Notes under the pieces: model-generated
The model's input: only the letters and a program-made list of their open reading frames with translations
Told to the model about the DNA's origin: nothing
Databases searched by the model: none
NCBI GenBank assembly: GCA_002722455.1
Contig: PBMB01000012.1
Span: 133,013-171,663 of the forward strand
Direction: 5' to 3'
From: Chloroflexota bacterium
GTDB taxonomy: Bacteria > Chloroflexota > Dehalococcoidia > Lucifugimonadales > GCA-2722455
Length of the DNA: 38,651 nt
Position numbers and translations under genes: made by a program
Shown: in pieces, positions 1 to 8,694 of the stretch
Layout: every line of letters starts with the position of its first letter
How positions within the stretch are numbered: position 1 is the stretch's first letter

Positions 1-279
1 AGGAATGTAATTCTCAACAAATTTAAGAAAAAGTTCTCGTTCTTCTCTTTCTTCTGATTTTAAACCTTTTTTTATCACATTAGAAAATGATAATAATATA
101 GACTTTTTCGTCACATCTCTTTTTTGTTCTAATTTCAAAAAAAAGTCTACAAATGTTTTTTCGTCCCAAAAACCTTTTTTGTAATTTTCAAAAGAAAATA
201 AAACTTTCGTCTTCATATCTTCTCTAGATATATATCCCGAACTACTAAACAAAAAATTAATTCCTAATATCTGATTCAT
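1..279 (-). CDS. Unrecognised protein, partial (runs off the left edge)
   Basis: The frame is open from an ATG at 279-277 to the window edge (93 codons, no stop). The protein begins MNQILGINFLFSSSGY and is rich in Lys, Glu and Phe like its upstream neighbour. The ATG overlaps the TAA of the 448-aa gene by one base (TAATG), the usual sign of translational coupling, so the two are one operon. I see no domain. Its size is unknown because the 3' end lies outside the window. Confidence 0.7.
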   Translation of the reverse strand, partial: MNQILGINFLFSSSGYISREDMKTKVLFSFENYKKGFWDEKTFVDFFLKLEQKRDVTKKSILLSFSNVIKKGLKSEEREERELFLKFVENYIP

Positions 280-1625
280 TATTTAGCAAACCTCATTTCA
301 ATATTATCATAGTCGTCTTGACTTAAATTGATATGAATATCTTCGAAATCACCGTCAAAAAAATCTCTCACTTTTTCTTTACAATCATTGTTAAAATATT
401 CAAGGATTTCATTTATTCTTACACCTGTCCTTTCTAGAAAACCCAATAGTTGAATGTTTTCCGTATCAATATCAGACGAAGTTAATTCATCACCAGTAAA
501 GTTTTTAAAACTAAAAAAACGGTCAATATTAAAGTCTTTTAATAATAAATAATTTTTTCTTACTATTTTTGAATTTAGATTTGAATCTACATAAATATAT
601 GAAGTTCCTTTTAAATCAAAAATTAATTTACCTCTTATGTATCTTGGATTTTTTTCAATTTCAGAGTCAAGAGCTTTTTTCATCATTTCATTAAGTTTTA
701 TTTTTGAATATCCAACTCTTGAAAAATAACGATCATCCATTTTTTCACTAAATAGATTTTTGAATAAAATATATTTCTCTACCTTATTAAAATCTTTTTT
801 AAAGTCCAATTTATTTTCTTTTAAAAACTCGTTGTAAGCTTCTATTACTTCTTTTTCATTTGAATTTAACATCTTATATTCTAATGTTAGGAATACATCG
901 ATAATCGTTTCTATAGCTGATTGCATTTTATATTTATCTGGAAATAAATGTTCTATATTTTTACAATTAGTATATTCTGTCTCTTTTTGATAAATCTTAT
1001 ACATATACAAATCTTTAATATTTGCAAAAACTTCTCTATATTCCTTGCTCAGTGAATATTTAAGAAATGATACGAACTTACAGGTTTGTTCTTTTTTATC
1101 TACAATTTCGTTTATTTTAAATAAAAATGCTTTTAGTGTTTCTACGTCAAGAAAGAAATGATTGTTTGTTGATAAATGATCACCGATTATTTCATAAAAA
1201 TCATTTTTTCTATCTGCATTTTTATCGTTAATAAATTTAGATAGTATTTCTGGATATGAAAACAAAAAGTATTGATGATAATCCTTATCTTCTTTTCTAT
1301 CTAGATACAACTCTTTTGCCGTATACTTTAGAAACTTTGAAAGAAAAGATAAAAATCGTTCATTATTTTCATTATTAAGGGAAACAAAAAAAGTATAAAG
1401 AAATTTATTACCTAAATTACCATTTACATTTGATATCTTTCTATGGACAATAATAGTGTCTTCAAAGTTAAAGCGATTTGGCGTTTTACAATTTATTTTT
1501 GCAGCCGATAATGCCAAAGATTCCATCTCTTCTTTTTTCATTTTAGATACTGTTTTCTTAATGTAAGTTTCATTCTTACTAGAATCTTTCTTTAAAATAG
1601 ATAAAAATTTTTCACTGTTTTGCAT
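279..1625 (-). CDS. Unrecognised 448-aa protein, family shared with the 465-aa gene at 5760
   Basis: A large, Lys/Glu/Asn-rich protein without a signal peptide or membrane segment; probably cytoplasmic. An ATG at 1679 would give 466 aa, but it has no ribosome site and lies well inside the preceding membrane-protein gene. The ATG at 1625 (Met19 of the longer frame) follows a GAAGG and overlaps the previous gene by only 14 bases, so I prefer it. The last ~150 residues resemble the end of the 465-aa protein at 5760-7157: KNYLLLKDFNIDRFFSF against NNYILYRDFNLLYNYTF, and final tails NLSQDDYDNIEMRFAK against SLTKEEWDILELNLST. Middle gene of a minus-strand operon (1854 to 1 and beyond). Function unknown. 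Confidence 0.75.
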   Translation of the reverse strand: MQNSEKFLSILKKDSSKNETYIKKTVSKMKKEEMESLALSAAKINCKTPNRFNFEDTIIVHRKISNVNGNLGNKFLYTFFVSLNNENNERFLSFLSKFLKYTAKELYLDRKEDKDYHQYFLFSYPEILSKFINDKNADRKNDFYEIIGDHLSTNNHFFLDVETLKAFLFKINEIVDKKEQTCKFVSFLKYSLSKEYREVFANIKDLYMYKIYQKETEYTNCKNIEHLFPDKYKMQSAIETIIDVFLTLEYKMLNSNEKEVIEAYNEFLKENKLDFKKDFNKVEKYILFKNLFSEKMDDRYFSRVGYSKIKLNEMMKKALDSEIEKNPRYIRGKLIFDLKGTSYIYVDSNLNSKIVRKNYLLLKDFNIDRFFSFKNFTGDELTSSDIDTENIQLLGFLERTGVRINEILEYFNNDCKEKVRDFFDGDFEDIHINLSQDDYDNIEMRFAK

Positions 1626-1854
1626 GATTTTTAAAACCTTCTTTATTTTTTCGTTTACAGTTTTTAATGTTTCTCTCATTTAAAAAAAACAGACTTATGA
1701 AAATTACAGTTAAAAAGACCATGAAAGCAAAGAAACCTGTTGGAACCACTGAATACTTTTCCACAAAAAAATAACTTGCTGAATGTAAACCTAAAGTCAC
1801 AGAACCAAAAAGGAAAAGATATCTAGATGCTTTCAATAATTGTAAATTAGTCAT
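1612..1854 (-). CDS. Small inner-membrane protein, 80 aa
   Basis: Two hydrophobic segments (about residues 11-30 and 38-58) followed by a strongly basic tail (NERNIKNCKRKNKEG) predict a two-span inner-membrane protein with the tail in the cytoplasm. The start is well supported: TAAGG lies 8 bases before the ATG and a TATAAT -10 lies just upstream (1882-1887). First gene of the minus-strand operon; its end overlaps the start of the 448-aa gene. No family recognised. Confidence 0.7.
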   Translation of the reverse strand: MTNLQLLKASRYLFLFGSVTLGLHSASYFFVEKYSVVPTGFFAFMVFLTVIFISLFFLNERNIKNCKRKNKEGFKNHAKQ

Positions 1855-1881
1855 TTAATAACCTTACTTTAATTTTTTCAC

Positions 1882-1887
1882 ATTATA
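1882..1887 (-). promoter_or_regulatory. -10 box for the 1854-to-1 operon
   Basis: TATAAT on the minus strand within TGATATAATG (extended TGn form), about 28 bases before the 80-aa gene. The -35 is weak. Confidence 0.6.
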
Positions 1888-1941
1888 TCAAAAAAAATCT
1901 ATTTATTAAATCTTTTTTTCATTTCTTTTTATTGATTTTCA

Positions 1942-2019
1942 TTAATGGTTTTTATTTCTTGAGTTTGAAAGAATTGCAGAAGCCAAGATTGCTGATATTG
2001 AAAAAACGATAAATAGCAT
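1942..2019 (-). CDS. Candidate 25-aa membrane peptide
   Basis: An ATG-initiated frame encodes one hydrophobic stretch (MLFIVFSISAILASAILS) and a basic tail (NSRNKNH), the make-up of a single-span membrane peptide. A weak TTAAGAA lies just before the ATG. It is the only coding-like item in the 272-base gap between the 80-aa and 715-aa genes; the rest of that gap is AT-rich leader for the 715-aa gene. There is no homologue evidence, so it may be chance. Confidence 0.3.
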   Translation of the reverse strand: MLFIVFSISAILASAILSNSRNKNH

Positions 2020-2126
2020 TTCTTAACTTATTTTTAAAAAACATTTAAAATTCACTTTCATAGTGGTTTTTTTCTTGTTTTTATGTTATTATTTTGCCAT
2101 AAATCAGATTAATAAGACGAACGAAC

Positions 2127-4274
2127 ATGAACGAAACACTCCGAATTAAAAATGCTTTTCCACAAAAAAGATATCATAACTTTTTTATTGAATGTTTTAA
2201 ATGTGGTGCAAATATTGAAACCATTGAATCATTATCTTCTGTATTTAAGGACAGAAAACCATTTCTTAGAAAAAATGGCATTGATCTAGAAAACATTATC
2301 AAAAACAAACCCTCTTTTGCAGAGTTCGAGATTTTAAATGATAAAGTTAATAAGCTTTTAATCGAACAAAATACAAAGAAAGTTTTAAATTCTTTAATTT
2401 CTCAAAAACACCGTCATTTGATCGATGAAAGAGTATTTAACTCATTAACTGAAATTCTTTCGAAAGGTTTTTCAAAAAAAGATATCAAAAAACGGGTTAT
2501 TTGTAATATTGCTGCGTTAAAAAAAACTTCAGAACTCTATTATTCTTTGAAAAAAGAATTTTTGGGTGATTGGAATGCAGAATATTTTCTTTTAGAAATT
2601 GAAAAAAAATGTCTTGACGCTTCTGTTGTCTTAAATGAAGGCAACAAACTGGTTATTCAAGTAAACAACTTTAATACAATGAGAAGTCTTGGATCTTCTT
2701 TTTGGTGTGTTTCTCGTGAAAAACATTACTATAATAACTATACCAAAAATCACAATACTCTAAGTATTATACTCGATTTCAACCGTGAAGAATCAGATCC
2801 ACTTTCGAAAATTGCGATTATTACTTCAATGAAAGGTAAAATTGTTGACGCTTATGATAAAAAAGACAAAAAAATTGATACAAAACCATTTTTATACTTA
2901 CCATTGATTAATGTTAAAGATTTTGATTTTATTATTGATAATTACATTCAAATGGGGCAGATGGAAGAAGCTATTAAATTGTCTTATATTGAGGGATTTG
3001 AAAAAGAGTTAGCAAAAAATTGTAAACATGAATGCAATATCTCATATAAGACAAATAAAATCATTGAACTTCTTTATGAAAATTATTTGATTCAATATGC
3101 GAAATTAATTTTGGATTTCAACACAAATGAAAGAAAATATTTTATTCGAAGACTTTTTGAAATGAAAGGTTCTTCTTCTAAATATTATTCAAGCATAGCC
3201 CCTATTATTATTGAGATAATGAATGATTTTTCATTTAGAAGACTTTTTATAGAAGAAATAAAAGGGCTGTTAAAAACAACAGAATTTGAATATGTCGATT
3301 GTGATTTTTACAAACACTTTTATGGAACATATTTATTCTGCAGCTCCAACAAAGAAAAATCTGTCTTACATCTTGAAGAACTTGATGAGGCTTTTTGTCG
3401 TTTACACCCTCAAACTAAAATTGAATGTATCAAAAAATCTTATATTGAGGTTAGATTAGATCTAAGACGCTTTGATGTAAGAGAATACTGTAGTGGGTTT
3501 TTATTCGGGCTTGAAAATAAAGCAAAAGAGTTCGCTTCGGAATTTGAATCAAATGAAATAATATCTTCGATTAATAAGCCATTTAATAATAAAATATACA
3601 GAGAAAAAATGTTTAATTTATTTCTGAATTACAATGAAGAAAATTTACTTATTGGAATGGAACGTTACTTTAACGATATTAAGATTAGTTCCAAATTTAG
3701 ATCTAGATTCAATGTAGATTCATTTTGGTTTCTATTGAAAAAAATAAAACAACACAACTTACCTATTGTAGATTTTACATGTTATCATCGAATTTTGGGA
3801 TTGAAAGATAAAATAGACAACCATCATTTATTAATTAAAGATCTTAATGAGCACTTTGATAACTTTCCGTATGAAAAAGTAAAGGAAAATTTAAACGTTT
3901 TATACGCTGATAATGAATCATTACAAGATGCAAAAGATATTCTTGAATGGCAATTTTATAGAATTAAAGAATTAAATTTAAATCATTTACTTTACAAATA
4001 CATGCACGTAATGAGTCAGCGTTCTGTTTTTTCTTTTAAAAATAAAATAATAGATAAAGAAAGCATTCAAAAGGTAAAAAAAGAAATTAAACAATTCAGA
4101 AAAGTTATTCCAGACTCTATGATTATGGATGTTAATGATTACTTTCATTGGCGAAACTTTTCTTTAAATGATTTTACAAGTTTAAACGGATTTCATTTCA
4201 GAAAAAACTCTTTATATTGTATTAATGATTTCGGAAAAATGTTTGATGAGAACTTTGTTTATAAAGAATCCTAA
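2127..4274 (+). CDS. Unrecognised 715-aa protein with a WC/Y motif region
   Basis: Large soluble-looking protein, Lys/Asn/Phe-rich, no signal peptide or membrane span. A central segment around residues 190-250 (RSLGSSFWCVSREKHYYNNY, then a hydrophobic strand, then DPLSKIAIITSMKGKIVDAYDKKDK) recalls a motif I associate with large phage-encoded proteins of unknown function (a W-C-[IV] strand followed by a spaced Tyr). That is recollection, not a search. The start lacks a good ribosome site (AAGACGAACGAAC before the ATG), so the first residues are less certain. Single-gene unit closed by a bidirectional terminator. Confidence 0.75.
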   Translation: MNETLRIKNAFPQKRYHNFFIECFKCGANIETIESLSSVFKDRKPFLRKNGIDLENIIKNKPSFAEFEILNDKVNKLLIEQNTKKVLNSLISQKHRHLIDERVFNSLTEILSKGFSKKDIKKRVICNIAALKKTSELYYSLKKEFLGDWNAEYFLLEIEKKCLDASVVLNEGNKLVIQVNNFNTMRSLGSSFWCVSREKHYYNNYTKNHNTLSIILDFNREESDPLSKIAIITSMKGKIVDAYDKKDKKIDTKPFLYLPLINVKDFDFIIDNYIQMGQMEEAIKLSYIEGFEKELAKNCKHECNISYKTNKIIELLYENYLIQYAKLILDFNTNERKYFIRRLFEMKGSSSKYYSSIAPIIIEIMNDFSFRRLFIEEIKGLLKTTEFEYVDCDFYKHFYGTYLFCSSNKEKSVLHLEELDEAFCRLHPQTKIECIKKSYIEVRLDLRRFDVREYCSGFLFGLENKAKEFASEFESNEIISSINKPFNNKIYREKMFNLFLNYNEENLLIGMERYFNDIKISSKFRSRFNVDSFWFLLKKIKQHNLPIVDFTCYHRILGLKDKIDNHHLLIKDLNEHFDNFPYEKVKENLNVLYADNESLQDAKDILEWQFYRIKELNLNHLLYKYMHVMSQRSVFSFKNKIIDKESIQKVKKEIKQFRKVIPDSMIMDVNDYFHWRNFSLNDFTSLNGFHFRKNSLYCINDFGKMFDENFVYKES

Positions 4275-4281
4275 CAACAAT

Positions 4282-4309
4282 AAAAAAGGTAGTCAATGAC
4301 TACCTTTTT
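4282..4309. terminator. Bidirectional terminator
   Basis: Perfect arms GGTAGTCA/TGACTACC flanked by A and T runs; ends both the 715-aa (+) and the 407-aa (-) genes. Confidence 0.85.
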
Positions 4310-4311
4310 CT

Positions 4312-5535
4312 TTATACACAAAAAACATCGAAACCGACTTTTTCCATTTGTTTTAAATCTTTCATTTCATAGTAAACACCAACTTCCTCTTTTGAAATAT
4401 ATACAACATCTGGGTTCATCGCATATATTTTTTTTAGAGTATCTGTTTTAGTCGCTAGTTTTCCAATAATTAAAAAACAATCTAGAATTTGTGGTTTTAC
4501 AACTTTATCTTCAAATTTCTCTATTTCACCTACCGCAATAATCTTCAAACCAGAACTTTTTTTATTCAAGCTAAATGACATACCAGAAGCAGTAGTGCCA
4601 TAAGAGATAGCATTCGTTGTTAAATCAATTTCACCTTGTTGTCGATCTTTCACATAATCTATCAAATAATTAAGAAATTGATTTGGTTTACTCGTAAAAA
4701 TGTATTTTACATTAAAATCATTTTTTTCAAGTATATACTCTGTTCTTATTGATCTATTTACGTCTATTTTTATTTTATTATTTCCTTTTTTAAACAAAAT
4801 ATTTTCTTTTAAGTCTATTAATGATTCAAATAAATACTTCTGGACTTTATCAAAACCAGATTCTTTTTTCATATCTGAAAGCATTTTAACATAACCACTG
4901 AAATAATATTTATTTTCATTTACATATTTTTCTAAATTGTCTTCGCTTAAATAATGGAAGAAGGAACTTATTAAATCATTTGAGTTTTCTTTTTTCACCA
5001 CTTTAAAAACAATATTTAAATAAGTGTTTACATAGATTTCATTCATATCTATTAAAGTCATTCCATTATTTAATATAAGCTTATTTGATTCCAGTTTTCT
5101 TCTTACCAATGCTTTTAATTCTTGAAGACCTAATTCAAAATAATGATTCCCCTCATTTAAATCGATTTCTTTTATTATCTTGTTTTCTTCTTTTGTGTTT
5201 TCGATAACGTATTCTTGATTGTATTCAAGTTTATCAAACAAAGATTTATGGTGTCTTTGAAAATGCTGACTTAATCGTAACGTGATATATAGGTTATAAT
5301 CCGCTTTTACTGGTTGGACTTTACTTTGACTTATATTTTCAAGAGAGACATAACCAGAGCCTTTTAAGGGTGGATTGTTTGCTTTTTCTAATTCTGAATA
5401 GTGTCTGTAACCTAATAATTTTGAAAGTTCATTCTGAATAACAGATAATTCTAATTTTCTTGAAGTAGTTCTTTTGATATTTTTTGCGTCTAACTTAATT
5501 AAAGTCGCAAGATTACCGTGAGTATATTTTGGCAT
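4312..5535 (-). CDS. Unrecognised 407-aa protein with an LGYRHYSEL-type N-terminal motif
   Basis: The N-terminus (about residues 20-52) carries ELSVIQNELSKLLGYRHYSE. This matches the pattern 'L...A..LGY.....L' found at the N-termini of some plasmid and phage proteins, sometimes labelled glyoxalase-superfamily; I use it only as a family hint. The rest (to ...GFDVFCV) is not recognised. A ribosome site (AAGGGAAA) precedes the ATG. No signal peptide or membrane segment. Monocistronic, convergent with the 715-aa gene. Confidence 0.75.
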   Translation of the reverse strand: MPKYTHGNLATLIKLDAKNIKRTTSRKLELSVIQNELSKLLGYRHYSELEKANNPPLKGSGYVSLENISQSKVQPVKADYNLYITLRLSQHFQRHHKSLFDKLEYNQEYVIENTKEENKIIKEIDLNEGNHYFELGLQELKALVRRKLESNKLILNNGMTLIDMNEIYVNTYLNIVFKVVKKENSNDLISSFFHYLSEDNLEKYVNENKYYFSGYVKMLSDMKKESGFDKVQKYLFESLIDLKENILFKKGNNKIKIDVNRSIRTEYILEKNDFNVKYIFTSKPNQFLNYLIDYVKDRQQGEIDLTTNAISYGTTASGMSFSLNKKSSGLKIIAVGEIEKFEDKVVKPQILDCFLIIGKLATKTDTLKKIYAMNPDVVYISKEEVGVYYEMKDLKQMEKVGFDVFCV

Positions 5536-5759
5536 AATACATTTCCCTTATTTATTTAATATATTTAAAGTCTCCAAGAAAGTTTATTTGTTAAAATAAA
5601 TATAATGTATATCTTTATTTTTTTTGAATGTATTTGCTTTGCTTGCCCCGAAATAATTCGTCTTGGATGGCACGAGAATACGGCTTCGTCGCAAAGACAA
5701 TATCATTATTTCTTTTTTTAATCAATAAAAAAGTCGCAATGATTTGCGACTTAATATTA
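5536..5759. other. Intergenic region with a GC-rich island (about 5636-5700)
   Basis: The right part holds the terminator of the 465-aa gene and the left part is AT-rich leader of the 407-aa gene. Between them, about 65 bases (from GCTTTGCTTGCCCC to CGTCGCAAAGAC) are near 50% G+C in a ~30% G+C neighbourhood. GTCTT...AAGAC and ACGA...TCGT can pair as nested stems. On the minus strand a 40-codon frame starting MILSLRRSRILVPSKTNYFG runs through it without a ribosome site. Could be a small RNA or an inserted repeat fragment. Confidence 0.35.
5724..5752 (-). terminator. Terminator of the 465-aa gene
   Basis: Arms AAGTCGCAA/TTGCGACTT, followed on the minus strand by a T run. Confidence 0.85.
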
Positions 5760-7157
5760 TTATGTGCTTAGGTTTAATTCCAATATATCCCATTCTTCTT
5801 TTGTTAGAGATACTTGTTCTTCGTTAGAATCATTATATTCTTTTATTTTTTCAGGCATAAATTTATTAATAAAATCCACTATTTCTTTTCTTCGAACATT
5901 TCTATTTAATTTTTTGCCCACTGGGATATGAAGATCTTCTTTATTTAACTGTTCTATATTTAACAAATCTCTTGAAGTCCCTAGACCTTCATTTGCAAAA
6001 GTGTAGTTATATAAAAGATTAAAATCTCTATACAATATATAATTGTTTTTCAATATACTTTGATTTAATCCGTTCATTACAACAACTCTTTTGTCATAAT
6101 TTTCTTCGAAATTGTTTTTTGATAGATTGTTTTCTATTGCATAATAATCTTTTATTCTTTTGGCTATCGCTTTCGACAATGAATTAAAAGAATTATAGAA
6201 ATAATCTCTTGGAACTAAATTTTTATAAGTTTTTTTGTCGCCTAAACTTAACTTTATCAAATCAACAATATTTATGTTTTTAAATTCAACTTTTAACCCA
6301 TATTCTTTTTTCAGAATTTTATATTCACTAATAAAACTGGAATACTCTGAATTAAAATTTAAATTATTTAAGTAATTATAATCCATTGATAAAAAACTGA
6401 ATATTTTTTCTAATGAGCACTTGAAAATTAACGTATTTTCTAAAAACAAATTCTTCCTATCTAACACAGAATCTATTGTGTTTGTTTTTGAAAATGTCAT
6501 TGAATACCATAAATCTTCAAAATTAAAGATCAAATATTTATAATTATCGTGTAGTTTTTTTATTGAATCTAAATCTATTAAAACATTCATTGGTTTTTTC
6601 AACTTTTTGTGTTCTATAGAATAAACAAAACAAGTTCCAAAAACAGGATCATAATTATTTTTAACTTCTTCAAATAAAAAATCACTTAATTCATTACTTC
6701 TAAGAGTAGAAATTATTTTAACCAAAGAATCCTGTTCTTTTTTTAATTTCTTTAAATTTTTATCGAGATCTTTTTTGTGTTCTATTTTATGAATTATCTT
6801 TTTGGAATAATCATTTTTTAAATAGCTAAATACAGGCAAAAAGAGTTCTAGATTGCTTATTTTAAGGTCAAATTCTTTTCTTTTTAAAGGTTGCAGAAAC
6901 TCCCTTTCATAAAATATAATCCCACAACCATGCTTTTTACCTTCTTTTAGATAAGCTTTGAATATCTCGTCTATTGTTATTTCTCCACTAATACATTTAT
7001 TATGGAGTATTTCAGACACCTCTTTTCTCATTGCAGGAGAGTTCATACTAAATAAATTGTGCAAATATTTTTTTTGTTGAACATTAAGGCTGTATTTATT
7101 GTCTCTTAATAAATAACTTATAATAAGTTCTGTTTTTATATTTTTTCTTTTTCCCAT
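5760..7157 (-). CDS. Unrecognised 465-aa protein, paralogue of the 448-aa gene at 279
   Basis: Soluble-looking Lys/Asn/Phe-rich protein. Its last ~130 residues align with the end of the 448-aa protein: a 'NNY.L..DFN' block, a 'I..LN..DL' block, then a 'I..F.....EKI..Y' helix and a short acidic-aromatic tail (TKEEWDILELNLST). The start follows AAGG with 8-base spacing, directly after a 28-aa reading frame that ends only 3 bases upstream, so the two are probably cotranscribed. No catalytic motif recognised. Confidence 0.75.
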   Translation of the reverse strand: MGKRKNIKTELIISYLLRDNKYSLNVQQKKYLHNLFSMNSPAMRKEVSEILHNKCISGEITIDEIFKAYLKEGKKHGCGIIFYEREFLQPLKRKEFDLKISNLELFLPVFSYLKNDYSKKIIHKIEHKKDLDKNLKKLKKEQDSLVKIISTLRSNELSDFLFEEVKNNYDPVFGTCFVYSIEHKKLKKPMNVLIDLDSIKKLHDNYKYLIFNFEDLWYSMTFSKTNTIDSVLDRKNLFLENTLIFKCSLEKIFSFLSMDYNYLNNLNFNSEYSSFISEYKILKKEYGLKVEFKNINIVDLIKLSLGDKKTYKNLVPRDYFYNSFNSLSKAIAKRIKDYYAIENNLSKNNFEENYDKRVVVMNGLNQSILKNNYILYRDFNLLYNYTFANEGLGTSRDLLNIEQLNKEDLHIPVGKKLNRNVRRKEIVDFINKFMPEKIKEYNDSNEEQVSLTKEEWDILELNLST

Positions 7158-7160
7158 TGT

Positions 7161-7247
7161 TTAAACCTTATGAATTAATTCGAAGCTTTCATAATCTGAT
7201 TGATTTAAATTCTGAAAGAAGCTTTCGTTTTTTATATCTTCAGCCAT
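7161..7247 (-). CDS. 28-aa small protein ahead of the 465-aa gene
   Basis: ATG-initiated frame MAEDIKNESFFQNLNQSDYE..., preceded by GGAAA 7 bases upstream and by a -10 box at 7272-7277. Its end (NLNQSDYESFELIHKV) resembles the C-terminal tails of the 448-aa and 465-aa proteins (NLSQDDYDNIEM, SLTKEEWDILEL), so it could be a detached tail domain. It ends just before the 465-aa start. Too short for firm assignment, but promoter, ribosome site and tail resemblance agree. Confidence 0.5.
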   Translation of the reverse strand: MAEDIKNESFFQNLNQSDYESFELIHKV

Positions 7248-7271
7248 TTATTTTTCCAAATATTTTTTTGC

Positions 7272-7277
7272 ATTATA
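7272..7277 (-). promoter_or_regulatory. -10 box for the 28-aa/465-aa unit
   Basis: TATAAT within TGATATAATG (extended -10 form), 25 bases upstream of the 28-aa start. Confidence 0.6.
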
Positions 7278-7312
7278 TCATACTCGATATTCGCATTCAA
7301 CATTTTAAAACA

Positions 7313-7341
7313 TTGTTTTATCTTTTGCTTCGTGTTATGAT
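7313..7341 (+). promoter_or_regulatory. Promoter of the 213-aa gene
   Basis: TTGTTT (7313-7318), 17-base spacer, TATGAT (7336-7341). Start expected near 7348, giving a short leader. Confidence 0.7.
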
Positions 7342-7365
7342 CTGTGAGTTAACTCAGGAGAATAT

Positions 7366-8007
7366 ATGTTTAACAGTATAGAAAAAGCGAATAAAGACCT
7401 TGTTATTGAAAAGAGTCGTGTTTCATTACAAGCTATTATTAATCACTACGGCTTCTCTGATTTAATTGAATTTAAAGATGATTTCCTCGGTGGCAACTGG
7501 AAAGGTTTTAACGATAAATCATATGGTGTGTTGGTTTTCATTGACAACAGCGATAAAGAGACAAAATCATTTGTTGAAATTAAAGAGTCATACAAAGAAT
7601 CTGCTTATATGTCCAGTTTTAATTTACCAGAAGAAGTTAAAAACTGGCTTAATCTATATACTACTTTTAATGGTTTTCAACAACCAACATTAAAACCTTC
7701 AGAACTATCAAAAGCTTTATCTTATATGCATTCACAACCCAATAGTGAGAAACTATTAGAAGATTTTTATAGCAACATAGATAAAGATATTGACTCTTTT
7801 ATGAAATATATCGCTAACTGTGGTACGTTTAAAGAATGTCCTTATGCTCTATACATTTATGGCAACGACAATCTTAAATATGTTCGCAATTTTAGTGATA
7901 AAAGAACAGCTTGGCAAATATACGAAGTCATTAAAGAAGGATCTCGTGTTGAACCTAGCAGCCTAGATTTTATTACAAGATTAAAGTTCCATATGGACGA
8001 AAGTTAA
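7366..8007 (+). CDS. Unrecognised 213-aa protein
   Basis: Soluble acidic protein with no signal peptide, membrane span or motif I recognise. The start is firm: CAGGAG lies 7 bases before the ATG and a sigma70 promoter precedes it. Monocistronic, divergent from the 28-aa/465-aa unit, and closed by a hairpin terminator. The C-terminal half (KRTAWQIYEVIKEGSRVEP) looks helical. Confidence 0.75.
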   Translation: MFNSIEKANKDLVIEKSRVSLQAIINHYGFSDLIEFKDDFLGGNWKGFNDKSYGVLVFIDNSDKETKSFVEIKESYKESAYMSSFNLPEEVKNWLNLYTTFNGFQQPTLKPSELSKALSYMHSQPNSEKLLEDFYSNIDKDIDSFMKYIANCGTFKECPYALYIYGNDNLKYVRNFSDKRTAWQIYEVIKEGSRVEPSSLDFITRLKFHMDES

Positions 8008-8015
8008 GAAATTAC

Positions 8016-8040
8016 AAAAAACGGCAAAAGCCGTTTTTTT
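8016..8040 (+). terminator. Terminator
   Basis: AAAACGGC/GCCGTTTT with loop AAAA and a T run. Confidence 0.85.
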
Positions 8041-8050
8041 ATCAACATCG

Positions 8051-8079
8051 TTGTATATTTAATAAGCTTATGATAAAAT
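8051..8079 (+). promoter_or_regulatory. Promoter of the 121-aa gene
   Basis: TTGTAT (8051-8056), 17-base spacer, TAAAAT (8074-8079). Confidence 0.6.
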
Positions 8080-8109
8080 AACTCCAAGTTAAACAAAGAG
8101 TATACCACT

Positions 8110-8475
8110 ATGATCAGAGCACACATTAAATCTTTTCAAGAATTATTCAATTTCTTTTCAAGCTATAAAGCATTAGAAGAAAACAACCTAGAAGTTGAAG
8201 TTTATATGGAAATCCCAGAACTTCCTTCTGTTTCTAGAAGTCTTGTTTTAAAAGTAGAACGAGCTTTTGAAGATTGGGTTTCACACCATCTAGATCTCTA
8301 TGACATTGATGGAGAACCTTATTTAAACATTACGTTTTCATTTCCAAACAAGAGTATTGAAAAAAATCCTGATCGCAGAATGAACAATGTTGAGTCGATT
8401 ATTATTCAAGATCTTAGATTAAAAACAGAACAAGTTTTTGAGCAAAAAAAAATTGTTATTTCAAAATTTGAATAA
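8110..8475 (+). CDS. Unrecognised 121-aa protein
   Basis: Small protein (MIRAHIKSFQELFNFFSS...) with alternating strands and helices and no recognised domain. A weak AAAGAG precedes the ATG, and its own promoter lies at 8051-8079. The next item is a pair of very short frames before a terminator at 8603-8633, so this gene probably has that terminator. Confidence 0.7.
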   Translation: MIRAHIKSFQELFNFFSSYKALEENNLEVEVYMEIPELPSVSRSLVLKVERAFEDWVSHHLDLYDIDGEPYLNITFSFPNKSIEKNPDRRMNNVESIIIQDLRLKTEQVFEQKKIVISKFE

Positions 8476-8488
8476 GAAGGTTTCCATT

Positions 8489-8594
8489 ATGACATTTATT
8501 GAAAAAAATATTAAAGATTTTAAATAAAAGAAACTTGTATATGTTAATTAAAAGTATTCCACCTTATCGAGAGTGGCAAAAAAGTAAAGTTTAA
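8489..8594 (+). other. Two tiny frames or a decayed small gene
   Basis: After a clear AGAAGG, an ATG at 8489 opens only 12 codons (MTFIEKNIKDFK). A second ATG at 8541 opens 17 codons (MLIKSIPPYREWQKSKV) before the terminator. The good ribosome site in front of so short a frame suggests either a real mini-peptide or a frameshifted small gene. Neither has other support. Confidence 0.25.
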
Positions 8595-8602
8595 TTATAT
8601 TG

Positions 8603-8633
8603 AAAAACCGTAGTTTTAACTGCGGTTTTTTTT
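8603..8633 (+). terminator. Terminator
   Basis: AAAAACCGTAGTT/AACTGCGGTTTTT (one G-U pair) with a following T run. Confidence 0.8.
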
Positions 8634-8661
8634 GATTTTAATGCTTAATTTGTGTTATAAT
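8632..8661 (+). promoter_or_regulatory. Promoter that decides the TTG start at 8695
   Basis: TTGATT (8632-8637), 18-base spacer, TATAAT (8656-8661). Transcription should begin near 8668, so the upstream in-frame starts at 8632 and 8641 cannot be used. Confidence 0.7.
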
Positions 8662-8694
8662 TTAGATATTGAAAATCTTAACGAGGATAGTCCT

